DNA of 64,000 nucleotides, from the NCBI GenBank assembly GCA_900757145.1, contig CAAEMT010000031.1:1-64000 (forward strand), in the 5' to 3' direction. Under the pieces are notes generated by a model that saw only the letters and a program-made list of their open reading frames with translations, was not told where the DNA came from and did not search any database. This DNA comes from Lachnospiraceae bacterium (GTDB lineage: Bacteria; Bacillota; Clostridia; Lachnospirales; Lachnospiraceae). Positions 1 to 8,364 of the stretch are shown here, one piece after another. A program made the translations under genes and the position numbers. Positions within the stretch are counted from its first letter, which is position 1; every line of letters starts with the position of its first letter.

Positions 1-807
1 GATGCAGGCGCAGGCGATATCCTTCTTCTGGATGTTACTCCGCTGTCTCTGTCTATCGAGACACTCGGCGGCGTCGCTACGAAGCTGATTGAGAGAAATA
101 CAACGATTCCGACAAAGAAGAGCCAGGTATTCTCTACAGCGGCAGACAATCAGACAGCCGTAGATATCCATGTAGTACAGGGTGAGAGACAGTTCGCGAA
201 AGACAACAAGTCGCTCGGACAGTTCCGTCTTGACGGAATCCCGCCAGCAAGAAGAGGAGTTCCGCAGATCGAGGTTACATTTGATATCGATGCAAACGGT
301 ATTGTAAATGTATCCGCAAAGGATCTTGGCACAGGCAAAGAACAGCATATCACGATCACATCCGGCTCCAATATGTCAGATGACGAGATCGATAAGGCTG
401 TAAAAGAGGCTGCTGAGTACGAAGCTCAGGATAAGAAGAGAAAAGACGCGATCGATACAAGAAACGATGCGGACGCTATGGTATTCCAGACAGAGAAAGC
501 TCTGCAGGAGGTTGGCGACAAGATCGATGCAGCAGATAAGACAACGGTAGAGGCAGATTTGAATGCCCTGAAGGATCTTGTTGCAAAGACGAATCCTGAG
601 GAGATGACAGACGCTCAGATCGCAGATCTGAAAGCTGGAAAAGAAAAGCTTATGGAAAGCGCGCAGAAACTTTTCGCGAAGGTTTATGAGCAGGCACAGG
701 GCGCAGCAGGAGCAGCAGGCGCAGGTCCGGATATGAGCGGCGCAGCAGGTGCAGGCAGCGCACCGCAGGACGATGATGTCGTAGACGGAGACTACAGAGA
801 GGTTTAA
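1..807 (+). CDS. dnaK: Chaperone DnaK (Hsp70), C-terminal part
   Basis: The reading frame is open from base 1, so the 5' part lies outside the window; 268 codons remain of a protein that usually has about 600-640. The visible part starts just before the interdomain linker (LLLDVTPLSL), continues through the beta-sandwich substrate-binding domain and the helical lid, and ends in a Gly/Ala-rich tail followed by a DDDVVDGDYREV end typical of bacterial DnaK. It is the ATP-dependent Hsp70 that binds exposed hydrophobic peptides in the cytoplasm with DnaJ and GrpE. dnaJ follows 65 bp downstream in the same direction, as in the common grpE-dnaK-dnaJ order. Confidence 0.97.
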   Translation, partial: DAGAGDILLLDVTPLSLSIETLGGVATKLIERNTTIPTKKSQVFSTAADNQTAVDIHVVQGERQFAKDNKSLGQFRLDGIPPARRGVPQIEVTFDIDANGIVNVSAKDLGTGKEQHITITSGSNMSDDEIDKAVKEAAEYEAQDKKRKDAIDTRNDADAMVFQTEKALQEVGDKIDAADKTTVEADLNALKDLVAKTNPEEMTDAQIADLKAGKEKLMESAQKLFAKVYEQAQGAAGAAGAGPDMSGAAGAGSAPQDDDVVDGDYREV

Positions 808-824
808 ACACAAGAATAAACATA

Positions 825-849
825 CCCCTGAGGGATTTTCCTTCAGGGG
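825..849 (+). terminator. dnaK-dnaJ intergenic stem-loop
   Basis: An 11-bp stem (CCCCTGAGGGA with TCCTTCAGGGG, one G-U pair) closes a 3-base loop between dnaK and dnaJ. No U-run follows, so it is more likely a processing, stabilising or partial-attenuation element that keeps dnaK mRNA more abundant than dnaJ mRNA than a full terminator. Confidence 0.6.
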
Positions 850-872
850 CATCGTTGGGTAAGGTGGAATAG

Positions 873-2060
873 ATGGCAGAGAATAAAAGAGATTATTATG
901 AGGTGCTGGGAGTAGACAGAAATGCCGATGACGCAGCGCTGAAAAAGGCATACAGAGTCCTTGCGAAAAAATATCATCCCGATATGAATCCGGGCGACGC
1001 GGAAGCGGAGCAGAAGTTTAAAGAGGCTTCAGAGGCGTATGCGGTATTGAGTGATCCGGAAAAGAGAAAGCAGTACGATCAGTTTGGCCACGCGGCGTTT
1101 GAACAGGGCGGTCCGGGCGGCTTTGGCGGTTTTGACGGCTTCAATTTCAGCGGAGATATGGGAGACATTTTCGGAGATATTTTCGGAGATCTTTTCGGAG
1201 GCGGCAGACGCCGCGGAGGCGCTTCGCGCGGTCCGATGCAGGGAGCAAACCTGCGTACGAGTGTAAGGATTACCTTTGAGGAGGCGATCTCCGGCTGTGA
1301 GAAAGAGATCGAGCTGACGCTCAAGGATGAGTGTACGAAATGCCACGGTACCGGAGCTAAGCCTGGAACATCACCGGAGACATGTCCGAAATGCGGCGGA
1401 AAGGGACAGGTGGTATTTACACAGCAGTCACTTTTCGGCACGGTGCAGAATGTGCAGACATGTCCTGAGTGCCACGGTACCGGAAAGATTGTCAAGGAAA
1501 AATGTCCGGATTGTTACGGTACGGGATATACATCAAGCAAGAAAAAGATCAAAGTTACGATCCCTGCAGGTATCGACAACGGTCAGAGTATCCGCATCCG
1601 TGAAAAGGGTGAGCCGGGTACAAACGGCGGTCCAAGAGGCGATCTTCTCGTAGAGGTGATCGTAGGCAGACATCCGATCTTCCAGCGTCAGGATATGAAT
1701 ATCTATTCGACGGTGCCGATGTCATTTGCACAGGCAGCATTAGGCGGAGATATTCGCATCAGCACAGTGGACGGAGATATTGTATATACAGTGAAGCCGG
1801 GAACACAGACAGATACAAAAGTGCGTTTCAAGGGCAAGGGCGTGCCGTCGCTGCGAAACAAGAGCGTGCGGGGCGATCATTACGTTACGCTTGTCATCGA
1901 AGTGCCGACAAAGCTTTCCGAATCCGCAAAGCAGGCGCTGCGTGAATTTGACCGGGAGAGCGGAAACAGCTTAAATCAGGCTGCGGACGGCGCAGAAAAG
2001 AAAGAAAAGCCGAAAAAGAAAGGCTTTATGGATAAATTAAAAGAGACATTTGAAGACTGA
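873..2060 (+). CDS. dnaJ: Chaperone DnaJ (Hsp40), type I
   Basis: Co-chaperone that delivers substrates to DnaK and stimulates its ATPase. All parts of a class I DnaJ are visible: the J domain (residues 1-70) with the catalytic HPD at 35-37, a Gly/Phe-rich stretch (about 77-120), four CxxCxGxG zinc-finger repeats (CTKCHGTG, CPKCGGKG, CPECHGTG, CPDCYGTG; about 155-215), and the C-terminal peptide-binding domains. Its 395 residues are slightly longer than usual because of a Lys-rich tail. It starts at the ATG preceded by AAGGTGG, and is probably co-transcribed with dnaK. Confidence 0.98.
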   Translation: MAENKRDYYEVLGVDRNADDAALKKAYRVLAKKYHPDMNPGDAEAEQKFKEASEAYAVLSDPEKRKQYDQFGHAAFEQGGPGGFGGFDGFNFSGDMGDIFGDIFGDLFGGGRRRGGASRGPMQGANLRTSVRITFEEAISGCEKEIELTLKDECTKCHGTGAKPGTSPETCPKCGGKGQVVFTQQSLFGTVQNVQTCPECHGTGKIVKEKCPDCYGTGYTSSKKKIKVTIPAGIDNGQSIRIREKGEPGTNGGPRGDLLVEVIVGRHPIFQRQDMNIYSTVPMSFAQAALGGDIRISTVDGDIVYTVKPGTQTDTKVRFKGKGVPSLRNKSVRGDHYVTLVIEVPTKLSESAKQALREFDRESGNSLNQAADGAEKKEKPKKKGFMDKLKETFED

Positions 2061-2133
2061 TAAGATGCAGGGCTGCAGCCGGAAGGCGGCAGTCCTTGTT
2101 GGATTTAAATGAGAAAAGGAGCGTACATATTTT

Positions 2134-3087
2134 ATGAGATGGAACAAATTTACATTAAAAACAAGAACTGAGGTAGAGGATATCGTGATCTCCTCACTGG
2201 CAGATGCCGGTGTGGAGGGCGTTGAGATTGAGGATAAGGTGCCGCTTTCAGAGTCGGACAAGCAGCAGATGTTTGTGGATATCCTTCCGGACGGACCGGA
2301 GGATGATGGTATTGCGTACCTGAATTTTTATCTGGAAGAGGATGCGGACAAGGAAGCGATACTTGCCAGAGTGAGAGAGGAGCTTGATGAACTGCGCAGC
2401 TTTCTTGACATTGGCGAGGCGACGATCACAGAGAGCCAGACAGAGGATAAGGACTGGATCAACAACTGGAAACAGTATTTCCATCAGTTCTATGTGGATG
2501 ATATTCTGATCATCCCGTCATGGGAAGAGGTAAAGGAAGAGGATAAGGAGAAGATGATCATCCACATCGATCCTGGTACAGCCTTCGGTACGGGAATGCA
2601 CGAGACAACGCAGCTTTGTATGCGTCAGCTCAAGAAGTTTGTGACAGAGGATACACAGCTCCTTGATGTAGGTACGGGCAGCGGTATTCTTTCGATCGCG
2701 GCGCTTAAGCTTGGCGCAAAGCATGCAGTCGGCACAGATCTTGATCCGTGCGCGATCACGGCGACAAAGGAGAACCTGGAGGCAAATGATATACCTGAGG
2801 GATCGATGGATGTCATGATTGGAAACATCATTGACGATAAAGCTGTACAGGATGCAGTCGGATATGAGAAGTACGATATTGTCGTGGCAAATATCCTTGC
2901 GGATGTGCTGATACCTCTGACGCCGGTAATCCTTCATCAGATGAAGAGCGGCGGTATCTACATCACATCAGGAATCATTGATGAGAAGGAAAAAGATGTG
3001 GTAGAAGCGGTAAAGGCAGCGGGGCTTGAGATTGTCGAGGTGACGCATCAGAATGACTGGGTTTCCGTGACTGCACGAAAAAAATAA
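2134..3087 (+). CDS. prmA: Ribosomal protein L11 methyltransferase
   Basis: SAM-dependent enzyme that trimethylates lysines and the N-terminus of ribosomal protein L11. The 317-residue length fits the family. The N-terminal substrate-recognition domain is followed by a class I methyltransferase fold with the SAM loop DVGTGSGILSI (about residue 180), the acidic end of beta-2 (GTDLDPCA) and the ANILADVLIPL motif. An AAAGGAG site lies 12 bases before the ATG. The dnaJ-prmA-rsmE order is common in Firmicutes, so this gene probably belongs to the heat-shock/translation operon. Confidence 0.95.
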   Translation: MRWNKFTLKTRTEVEDIVISSLADAGVEGVEIEDKVPLSESDKQQMFVDILPDGPEDDGIAYLNFYLEEDADKEAILARVREELDELRSFLDIGEATITESQTEDKDWINNWKQYFHQFYVDDILIIPSWEEVKEEDKEKMIIHIDPGTAFGTGMHETTQLCMRQLKKFVTEDTQLLDVGTGSGILSIAALKLGAKHAVGTDLDPCAITATKENLEANDIPEGSMDVMIGNIIDDKAVQDAVGYEKYDIVVANILADVLIPLTPVILHQMKSGGIYITSGIIDEKEKDVVEAVKAAGLEIVEVTHQNDWVSVTARKK

Positions 3088-3125
3088 AATTTTTATTTGA
3101 GGATGTACGGCGGGAGGTTGGAAGA

Positions 3126-3869
3126 ATGTACCATTTTTTTGTGGAGCCGGAACAGATCGGGGAACATGAGATACAGATCACAGGCGGCGACGTGAATCAT
3201 ATCCGCAATGTGCTGCGCATGACGGCGGGAGAGCAGATCAGTGTCAGCAGCGGTGAGAATGCGACTCAGTATCGGTGTGAGATCACTGAACTTGCGCCGG
3301 AATATGTGACGGCAAAGATCATGTGGGCGCAGGAGGCAGATACGGAGCTTCCTGCAAAAATTTTTCTCTTTCAGGGATTGCCGAAAAATGATAAAATGGA
3401 GCTTATCATACAGAAGGCGGTGGAGCTTGGCGCATATGAGATTATTCCGATGGCGACGAAGCGCGCTGTTGTGAAGCTGGATAAGAAAAAAGAAGAATCA
3501 AAGCGCAAACGGTGGAACGCGATTTCTGAGAGTGCAGCCAAGCAGTCGAAGCGTATGATTGTGCCGCAGATCAAAGAGGTCATGACGTTTTCGCAGGCGG
3601 TATCATATGCGCAGGAGGTATGTACAAAGCGAATCATTCCGTATGAGATGGCAGAAGGCATAGGAGAGACAAAACGTATTTTCTCTGAAATCGGAGCCGG
3701 AGACTGCGTGGCAGTTTTTATCGGGCCTGAGGGAGGATTTGATGAAAAGGAAATCGAGCTGGCAAAGGAAGCTGGAATCGCACCTGTCACACTTGGCAGG
3801 AGGATACTGCGGACGGAGACGGCAGGGATGACGGTGCTGTCGATCCTGATGTTCTGTCTGGAGAAATAA
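3126..3869 (+). CDS. rsmE: 16S rRNA (uracil-1498-N3)-methyltransferase
   Basis: SPOUT-class methyltransferase for U1498 of 16S rRNA. Its 247 residues match the family. An N-terminal PUA-like RNA-binding part (containing GGDVNHIRNVLRM) precedes the knotted SAM-binding domain with GPEGGF (about 200) and LRTETAG (about 230), the two RsmE signature motifs. It starts at an ATG after GGGAGG, 38 bp after prmA, so it is probably in the same operon. Confidence 0.95.
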   Translation: MYHFFVEPEQIGEHEIQITGGDVNHIRNVLRMTAGEQISVSSGENATQYRCEITELAPEYVTAKIMWAQEADTELPAKIFLFQGLPKNDKMELIIQKAVELGAYEIIPMATKRAVVKLDKKKEESKRKRWNAISESAAKQSKRMIVPQIKEVMTFSQAVSYAQEVCTKRIIPYEMAEGIGETKRIFSEIGAGDCVAVFIGPEGGFDEKEIELAKEAGIAPVTLGRRILRTETAGMTVLSILMFCLEK

Positions 3870-3896
3870 GAAAAGATAAAGGAGAGGGAGAAGTCG

Positions 3897-4910
3897 GTGT
3901 TAAAAAAAGTAAAAGTGACAAAAACAACGGTGCTTCAGACAGCGAAGATCGCCATAGGGAGCAGCGTGGCTATCTGGATCGCGGAGCTTTTGAACCTGCA
4001 GTTTGCGACTTCGGCGGGAACGATCGCGCTTCTGACGATCGTGACGACAAAGTGGGGGACGTTAAAGCTTGCATGGCAGCGCATTATTACGTATGCAATC
4101 TCTGTCGGCTTGGCGTATCTGATCCTTCAGGTGCTCGGCAGCGGCGACTGGATCGGCTACGGCATCTATATTTTTCTTGTCGTACTGCTTGCTGAAATGT
4201 TTGGCTGGAAAGCGACGATTTCGGTCAACTCTGTGATCGGAGCACATTTTGTGACGAAGATGGATTTCAGCCTGAGTTTTATTTTGAATGAGTTTATGCT
4301 TGTGGTGATCGGCATTACGATCGCAATGATACTGAACCTCTTCCATCACAACAGCAGCCGCCGCAGCGTGATCATTCAGAATATGCGCTCTGTAGAGAAG
4401 GATCTGCAGATGATACTTGGGGAAATGGCGGCATACCTGATGGATAAAAAGATGCAGAGAAACGTATGGGAAGATCTTCAGGGGCTGGAAGCAAAGCTGG
4501 AGAGCTGTATTGCTGATGCGAATGAATATCAGGGAAATACGTTTGTGTCGCATCCCGGCTATTATATAGATTATTTTGAGATGCGCATGCGCCAGTGCGT
4601 CGTGCTGTACAGTTTGCATGACGAGATGAAAAAGATGAGAAAGCTTCCCAGACAGGCAGAGGTGATCGCAGAGTATATTCTGTATATGGCAGATTATATT
4701 GTAGAGCAGAATGTTCCGGAGGAGCAGCTTGCACGTCTGGAGACGCTCCTTGAAAAAATGCGCGAGGAGCCGCTTCCGCAAAGTCATGAAGAATTTGAAA
4801 ATCAGGCGCTTCTTTACCATGTGCTGATGGATCTGGAAGAGTTCCTCATGTTTAAGAAACTTTTTGTGAAAGGACTTAAGGACGAGCAGAAAGAACGATA
4901 CTGGAGCTGA
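3897..4910 (+). CDS. FUSC/aromatic acid exporter family membrane protein
   Basis: The start is a GTG at 3897, placed by a GGAGAGGGAG site seven bases upstream. The N-terminal half (to about residue 150) has four hydrophobic segments and the short T(I/L)ALLTIVTTKWGT-type motif of the ArAE_1/DUF939 family. The rest is soluble, helical and charged, as expected of the cytoplasmic DUF939 C-terminal domain. Related FUSC proteins are linked to aromatic acid export, but nothing here fixes a substrate. It follows rsmE by 27 bp and may be the last gene of that operon. Confidence 0.8.
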   Translation: MLKKVKVTKTTVLQTAKIAIGSSVAIWIAELLNLQFATSAGTIALLTIVTTKWGTLKLAWQRIITYAISVGLAYLILQVLGSGDWIGYGIYIFLVVLLAEMFGWKATISVNSVIGAHFVTKMDFSLSFILNEFMLVVIGITIAMILNLFHHNSSRRSVIIQNMRSVEKDLQMILGEMAAYLMDKKMQRNVWEDLQGLEAKLESCIADANEYQGNTFVSHPGYYIDYFEMRMRQCVVLYSLHDEMKKMRKLPRQAEVIAEYILYMADYIVEQNVPEEQLARLETLLEKMREEPLPQSHEEFENQALLYHVLMDLEEFLMFKKLFVKGLKDEQKERYWS

Positions 4911-4960
4911 ACTTTGGGCGTCATAAAATAGCGGCAGAAAGCGCATTATAAAAAACGGTA

Positions 4961-4990
4961 TTGGCAATAGCCGCATGATTGTGATAGAAT
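4961..4990 (+). promoter_or_regulatory. Sigma-A promoter for ACT/cysteine desulfurase/thiI genes
   Basis: TTGGCA and TAGAAT are separated by 18 bases, about 70 bases ahead of the ACT-protein start at 5058. This would set a new transcription unit after the FUSC gene. Confidence 0.65.
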
Positions 4991-5057
4991 TGCCGTGGCG
5001 CAGTCCGTTGCGGCGATGCAGAAGGACTGTTCGAAAAAGGAAAAAAAGGAGAAGCTT

Positions 5058-5480
5058 ATGTTAAGCCAGATTTCAATATATACAGAGAATAAAAAAGGTG
5101 CGATGCGCAGAATTACAGAACTGATGCAGCAGCAGGACATCAATATCCTTGGATCGGTCAACAATGACAGTGCGGAGTACGGAATTGTGCGGATGGTAGT
5201 CTCGCACCCGCAAAAAGCAGTGCAGGCTCTTGAGGACAACGGGTATATGTGCAAGCTCACAGATGTGCTCGGCATTGAGATACAAGACCGCGTCGGAGAG
5301 TTGAACAGGCTTCTTGCGGCGCTTGAGGACAGTAATATTAACGTGAATTATATGTATCTGTCATTTAACCGTGAGTCGGGCAGTCCGGTCATGGTATTCC
5401 ACACGAATGATATTGCAGAGGTAGAGGAATGCCTGATGGCAAAGGGATTTTGCGGTCTGAAGGCTTTGCGTGAGTCATAG
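5058..5480 (+). CDS. Tandem ACT-domain regulatory protein
   Basis: A 140-residue protein made of two ACT domains (about 1-70 and 72-140), each with the beta-alpha-beta pattern and a glycine-containing turn (for example DRVGELNRLLAAL). ACT domains bind amino acids or related small ligands. No catalytic domain is attached, so a sensor or partner-regulator role is likely, with unknown ligand. The start at 5058 is chosen over an upstream in-frame start at 4995 because AGGAG precedes it by five bases and family members begin with MLxQISI-like sequence. It lies just before a cysteine desulfurase gene. Confidence 0.85.
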   Translation: MLSQISIYTENKKGAMRRITELMQQQDINILGSVNNDSAEYGIVRMVVSHPQKAVQALEDNGYMCKLTDVLGIEIQDRVGELNRLLAALEDSNINVNYMYLSFNRESGSPVMVFHTNDIAEVEECLMAKGFCGLKALRES

Positions 5481-5522
5481 GCGGGACAGATGTATTTTGC
5501 ACGAGAGCAAGGAGGAGTAGAA

Positions 5523-6719
5523 GTGGAAGCATATCTTGATAATTCCGCGACAACGCGCTGTTCGCAGAGCGTGTGCGACGTTGTAATGCGCGCGATGATG
5601 GAGGACTACGGAAATCCTTCATCGAAGCATATGAAGGGCGTAGAGGCAGAGCGGTATCTGCGCGAGGCGAGGGAGACGATCGCAAAGACGCTTAAAGTAA
5701 ATGAAAAGGAGATCTATTTTACTTCAGGCGCTACGGAGTCAGACAATTGGGCGATCATCGGAGCAGCCATGGCAAACCGCAGGGCAGGCACGCATCTGAT
5801 CACGACAGCGATTGAGCATCCGGCGGTGCTTGCACCGATGCAGTATCTTGAGGAACAGGGCTTTCGGGTGACGTATCTTCCGGTCGATGAGAAGGGACAT
5901 ATCAGCCTTTGTGATCTGGAAAATGCTCTGTGCAGCGATACAATACTTGTCTCCATGATGTATGTAAACAATGAGATCGGCGCAGTCGAGCCGATCGCGG
6001 AGGCTGCCAAGCTCGTAAAGAAATATAATCCGCGCATCCTGTTTCATGTCGATGCGGTGCAGGCATACGGAAAGCTTCCGGTTTATCCGAAGAAGCTAGG
6101 AGTCGATATGGTAGCTGTCAGTGCGCACAAGATACACGGGCCGAAGGGGATCGGATTTTTGTATATAAACGAAAAGGCGAAGGTACATCCGCTTATTTTA
6201 GGCGGCGGACAGCAAAAGGGAATGCGCTCAGGAACGGATAACGTGCCGGGAGCGGCAGGCCTTGCGCAGGCCGCAAAGGAAGCGTGCGGGCATCTGGAAG
6301 AAAATAAAGAGCATTATCTGAGTCTGAAAAAAAGGATGACAGACGGACTGCACAGTCTTTGTGAAAAGCTTTCGCAGGATGGGGATGAAGGAGCCTGCGC
6401 TCCTGTCGTGATCCATTCAGGCGAAGGGGAGGAGGGCGCTCCGCATATTGTGAGCGCAGCGTTTACTGGAGTGCGCAGCGAAGTGCTTCTGCATGCGCTC
6501 GAGGAGAAAAATATCTATGTTTCGGCAGGTTCTGCCTGCTCCTCGAACAAAAAGCTTCCGGTAAGCCCTGTGTTAAAGGAGCTGCATCTGCGCCCAGAGC
6601 TTCTTGAATCGACACTGCGCTTTAGCTTTGGCAGATATACGACAAAAGAGGAGATTGATTACTGTCTGGAGGCTCTTTCTGAGCTTCTTCCGGTGCTCAG
6701 AAAGTATGCGCGCCGTTAG
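5523..6719 (+). CDS. Cysteine desulfurase (NifS/IscS class)
   Basis: PLP enzyme that takes sulfur from cysteine to form an enzyme persulfide. The PLP lysine lies in VSAHKIHGPKG and the catalytic cysteine in SAGSACSS. The GTG at 5523 is chosen because AAGGAGGAG sits five bases before it and the protein then begins MEAYLDNSATTR, the usual family N-terminus. thiI follows 65 bp downstream. In Bacillus subtilis a dedicated cysteine desulfurase (NifZ) next to ThiI feeds sulfur for 4-thiouridine, so that is the most likely role here. A more general Fe-S or thiamin sulfur role cannot be excluded. Confidence 0.93.
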   Translation: MEAYLDNSATTRCSQSVCDVVMRAMMEDYGNPSSKHMKGVEAERYLREARETIAKTLKVNEKEIYFTSGATESDNWAIIGAAMANRRAGTHLITTAIEHPAVLAPMQYLEEQGFRVTYLPVDEKGHISLCDLENALCSDTILVSMMYVNNEIGAVEPIAEAAKLVKKYNPRILFHVDAVQAYGKLPVYPKKLGVDMVAVSAHKIHGPKGIGFLYINEKAKVHPLILGGGQQKGMRSGTDNVPGAAGLAQAAKEACGHLEENKEHYLSLKKRMTDGLHSLCEKLSQDGDEGACAPVVIHSGEGEEGAPHIVSAAFTGVRSEVLLHALEEKNIYVSAGSACSSNKKLPVSPVLKELHLRPELLESTLRFSFGRYTTKEEIDYCLEALSELLPVLRKYARR

Positions 6720-6784
6720 TGTAACGAACTGCATCAACTGCTTGTTGGATCAGATGTATTTTTAAAGAAAAGGAACGTAAAAGC

Positions 6785-7963
6785 ATGTTTAAGACATTAT
6801 TGATTAAGTACGGTGAGATAGCGATCAAGGGAAAGAACCGCCATCTTTTTGAGGATGCGCTCGTTCGTCAGATCGTACATGCCCTAAAAAACGTAGAGGG
6901 CGAATTTAATGTATATAAGACGCAGGGCAGGATTTATGTGGACTGCCTGACTGCGTATGACTTTGAGGAAACCGTTGATGCGCTTAAATGCGTATTCGGT
7001 ATTGTGGGCATTTGTCCTGTAATGAAGGTAGAAGAGCGCGGGCTGGAGGCGCTTGGCGATGATGTGATCGAGTTTCTTGGGAACGTTTATGATATTGACA
7101 GCCAGACATTTAAGGTGGTAACACGCCGGGCCAGAAAGAGTTATCCAATCGAGTCAATGGAGGTAAACTGCGAGCTGGGAGGGAGAATACTGGAGGCTTT
7201 TCCGGGGATGCGTGTCGATGTACATGAGCCAGAGATCACACTCCATGTAGAGATCCGTGAAAAAATATATATTTACTCAAAGATCATTCCGGGACCGGGC
7301 GGTATGCCGGTCGGAACAAATGGAAAGGCGATGCTCCTGCTCTCCGGAGGTATCGACAGTCCAGTAGCGGGATATATGATCTGTAAAAGAGGTGTTAAGC
7401 TCGATGCGACGTATTTCCATGCGCCGCCTTATACGAGCGAACGCGCAAAGCAAAAGGTTGTGGATCTGGCAAAGCAGGTTGCGAAATATTCAGGACCGAT
7501 TGATCTGCACATTGTAAATTTCACGGATATCCAGCTTTATATTTATGATAAGTGTCCGCATGATGAGCTGACGATCATTATGCGCCGCTACATGATGAAG
7601 ATCGCAGAGCATTTTGCAAAAGAAGAGGGCGATCATGCGCTGATTACAGGAGAGAGTATCGGACAGGTGGCAAGTCAGACGATGCAGAGTCTTGCCGCGA
7701 CGAATGAGGTATGTACAATGCCGGTATTCCGTCCGCTTATTGGTTTTGACAAGCAGGAGATCGTAGATGTGGCAGAGAAAATTGATACGTACGAGACTTC
7801 TATCCTGCCATATGAGGATTGCTGTACGATCTTTGTGGCAAAGCATCCTGTGACGAAGCCGAATCTGAACGCGATCAAGCGTTCCGAACAGAAACTTTCA
7901 GAGAAGATTGATGAACTGATACAGACAGCGATCGACACGACAGAAAAGATAAGGATCGAGTAA
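6785..7963 (+). CDS. thiI: tRNA 4-thiouridine synthase ThiI
   Basis: Adenylates U8 of tRNA and replaces its oxygen with sulfur. An N-terminal ferredoxin-like and THUMP RNA-binding region (to about 165) precedes the PP-loop ATPase domain with LLSGGIDSPVAGYM (about 182-195). At 392 residues it lacks the C-terminal rhodanese domain of the E. coli enzyme, like Bacillus ThiI. It therefore depends on a separate sulfur donor, which the upstream cysteine desulfurase can supply. Confidence 0.96.
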   Translation: MFKTLLIKYGEIAIKGKNRHLFEDALVRQIVHALKNVEGEFNVYKTQGRIYVDCLTAYDFEETVDALKCVFGIVGICPVMKVEERGLEALGDDVIEFLGNVYDIDSQTFKVVTRRARKSYPIESMEVNCELGGRILEAFPGMRVDVHEPEITLHVEIREKIYIYSKIIPGPGGMPVGTNGKAMLLLSGGIDSPVAGYMICKRGVKLDATYFHAPPYTSERAKQKVVDLAKQVAKYSGPIDLHIVNFTDIQLYIYDKCPHDELTIIMRRYMMKIAEHFAKEEGDHALITGESIGQVASQTMQSLAATNEVCTMPVFRPLIGFDKQEIVDVAEKIDTYETSILPYEDCCTIFVAKHPVTKPNLNAIKRSEQKLSEKIDELIQTAIDTTEKIRIE

Positions 7964-8010
7964 AAAAGAAAAGGGCTGCTGCACCGGAAAGGGAGATCTG
8001 CAGCAGCCCT
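7964..8010 (-). terminator. Intrinsic terminator between thiI and the HPr-like gene
   Basis: A perfect 12-bp stem (AGGGCTGCTGCA at 7972-7983 with TGCAGCAGCCCT at 7999-8010). Read on the minus strand it is followed by a T-rich tract (complement of the A-rich bases 7962-7971), so it best terminates the HPr-like gene. It may also stop thiI transcripts. Confidence 0.85.
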
Positions 8011-8046
8011 GTCTGAATCACATATGGAAGATGATCATATCACGCA

Positions 8047-8277
8047 TTAGATCATATACGGAGATAAGATATTGATGATCTCATCAATATTCTCCTCAGC
8101 GTGGATATTGAGATCGATCGGTTTGGAAAGATCGAGACTGAAAATACCCATGATAGATTTTGCATCGATCACGTATCTTCCGGAAACGAGATCAAAATCA
8201 TTATTAAATTTTGTGATGTCGTTTACAAAGGATTTTACTTTATCAATTGAATTTAAAGAAATCTGAACTGTTTTCAT
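8047..8277 (-). CDS. Divergent HPr-like protein without the phospho-histidine
   Basis: A 76-residue protein with the length and fold pattern of HPr, the phosphocarrier of the PTS. The region of regulatory Ser46 is well kept (DAKSIMGIFSLDLSK), but the active-site motif around His15 (usually LHARPA) is replaced by SIDKVKS and has no histidine. It should therefore not carry phosphate between EI and EIIA. By analogy with Bacillus Crh, where His15 is Gln, it could act only in regulation, for example as a CcpA partner. An AGGAGG site precedes the ATG by 12 bases. It is a single-gene unit with its own promoter and terminator. Confidence 0.8.
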   Translation of the reverse strand: MKTVQISLNSIDKVKSFVNDITKFNNDFDLVSGRYVIDAKSIMGIFSLDLSKPIDLNIHAEENIDEIINILSPYMI

Positions 8278-8316
8278 AGCTGTTATTATCCTCCTGAAGT
8301 TGTGTTTTATAGTTTA

Positions 8317-8345
8317 ATCTTACCGTTTAGAGTATCAAAAGTCAA
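8317..8345 (-). promoter_or_regulatory. Sigma-A promoter of the HPr-like gene
   Basis: On the minus strand TTGACT (8340-8345) and TAAGAT (8317-8322) are spaced by exactly 17 bases, about 40 bases before the start codon. The element lies just upstream of, and runs opposite to, mtaB. Confidence 0.75.
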
Positions 8346-8364
8346 GATGAAATATGGAGGCAAT

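Noticed and set aside
376..951. Minus-strand open frame opposite dnaK/dnaJ, and similar long frames opposite carB, prmA and glnN
   Set aside because: Cys/His/Leu-rich translations typical of antisense frames of this base composition, with no ribosome binding sites.
2075..2110. GC-rich hairpin between dnaJ and prmA as a terminator
   Set aside because: Short imperfect stem and no U-run; the genes probably share a transcript.
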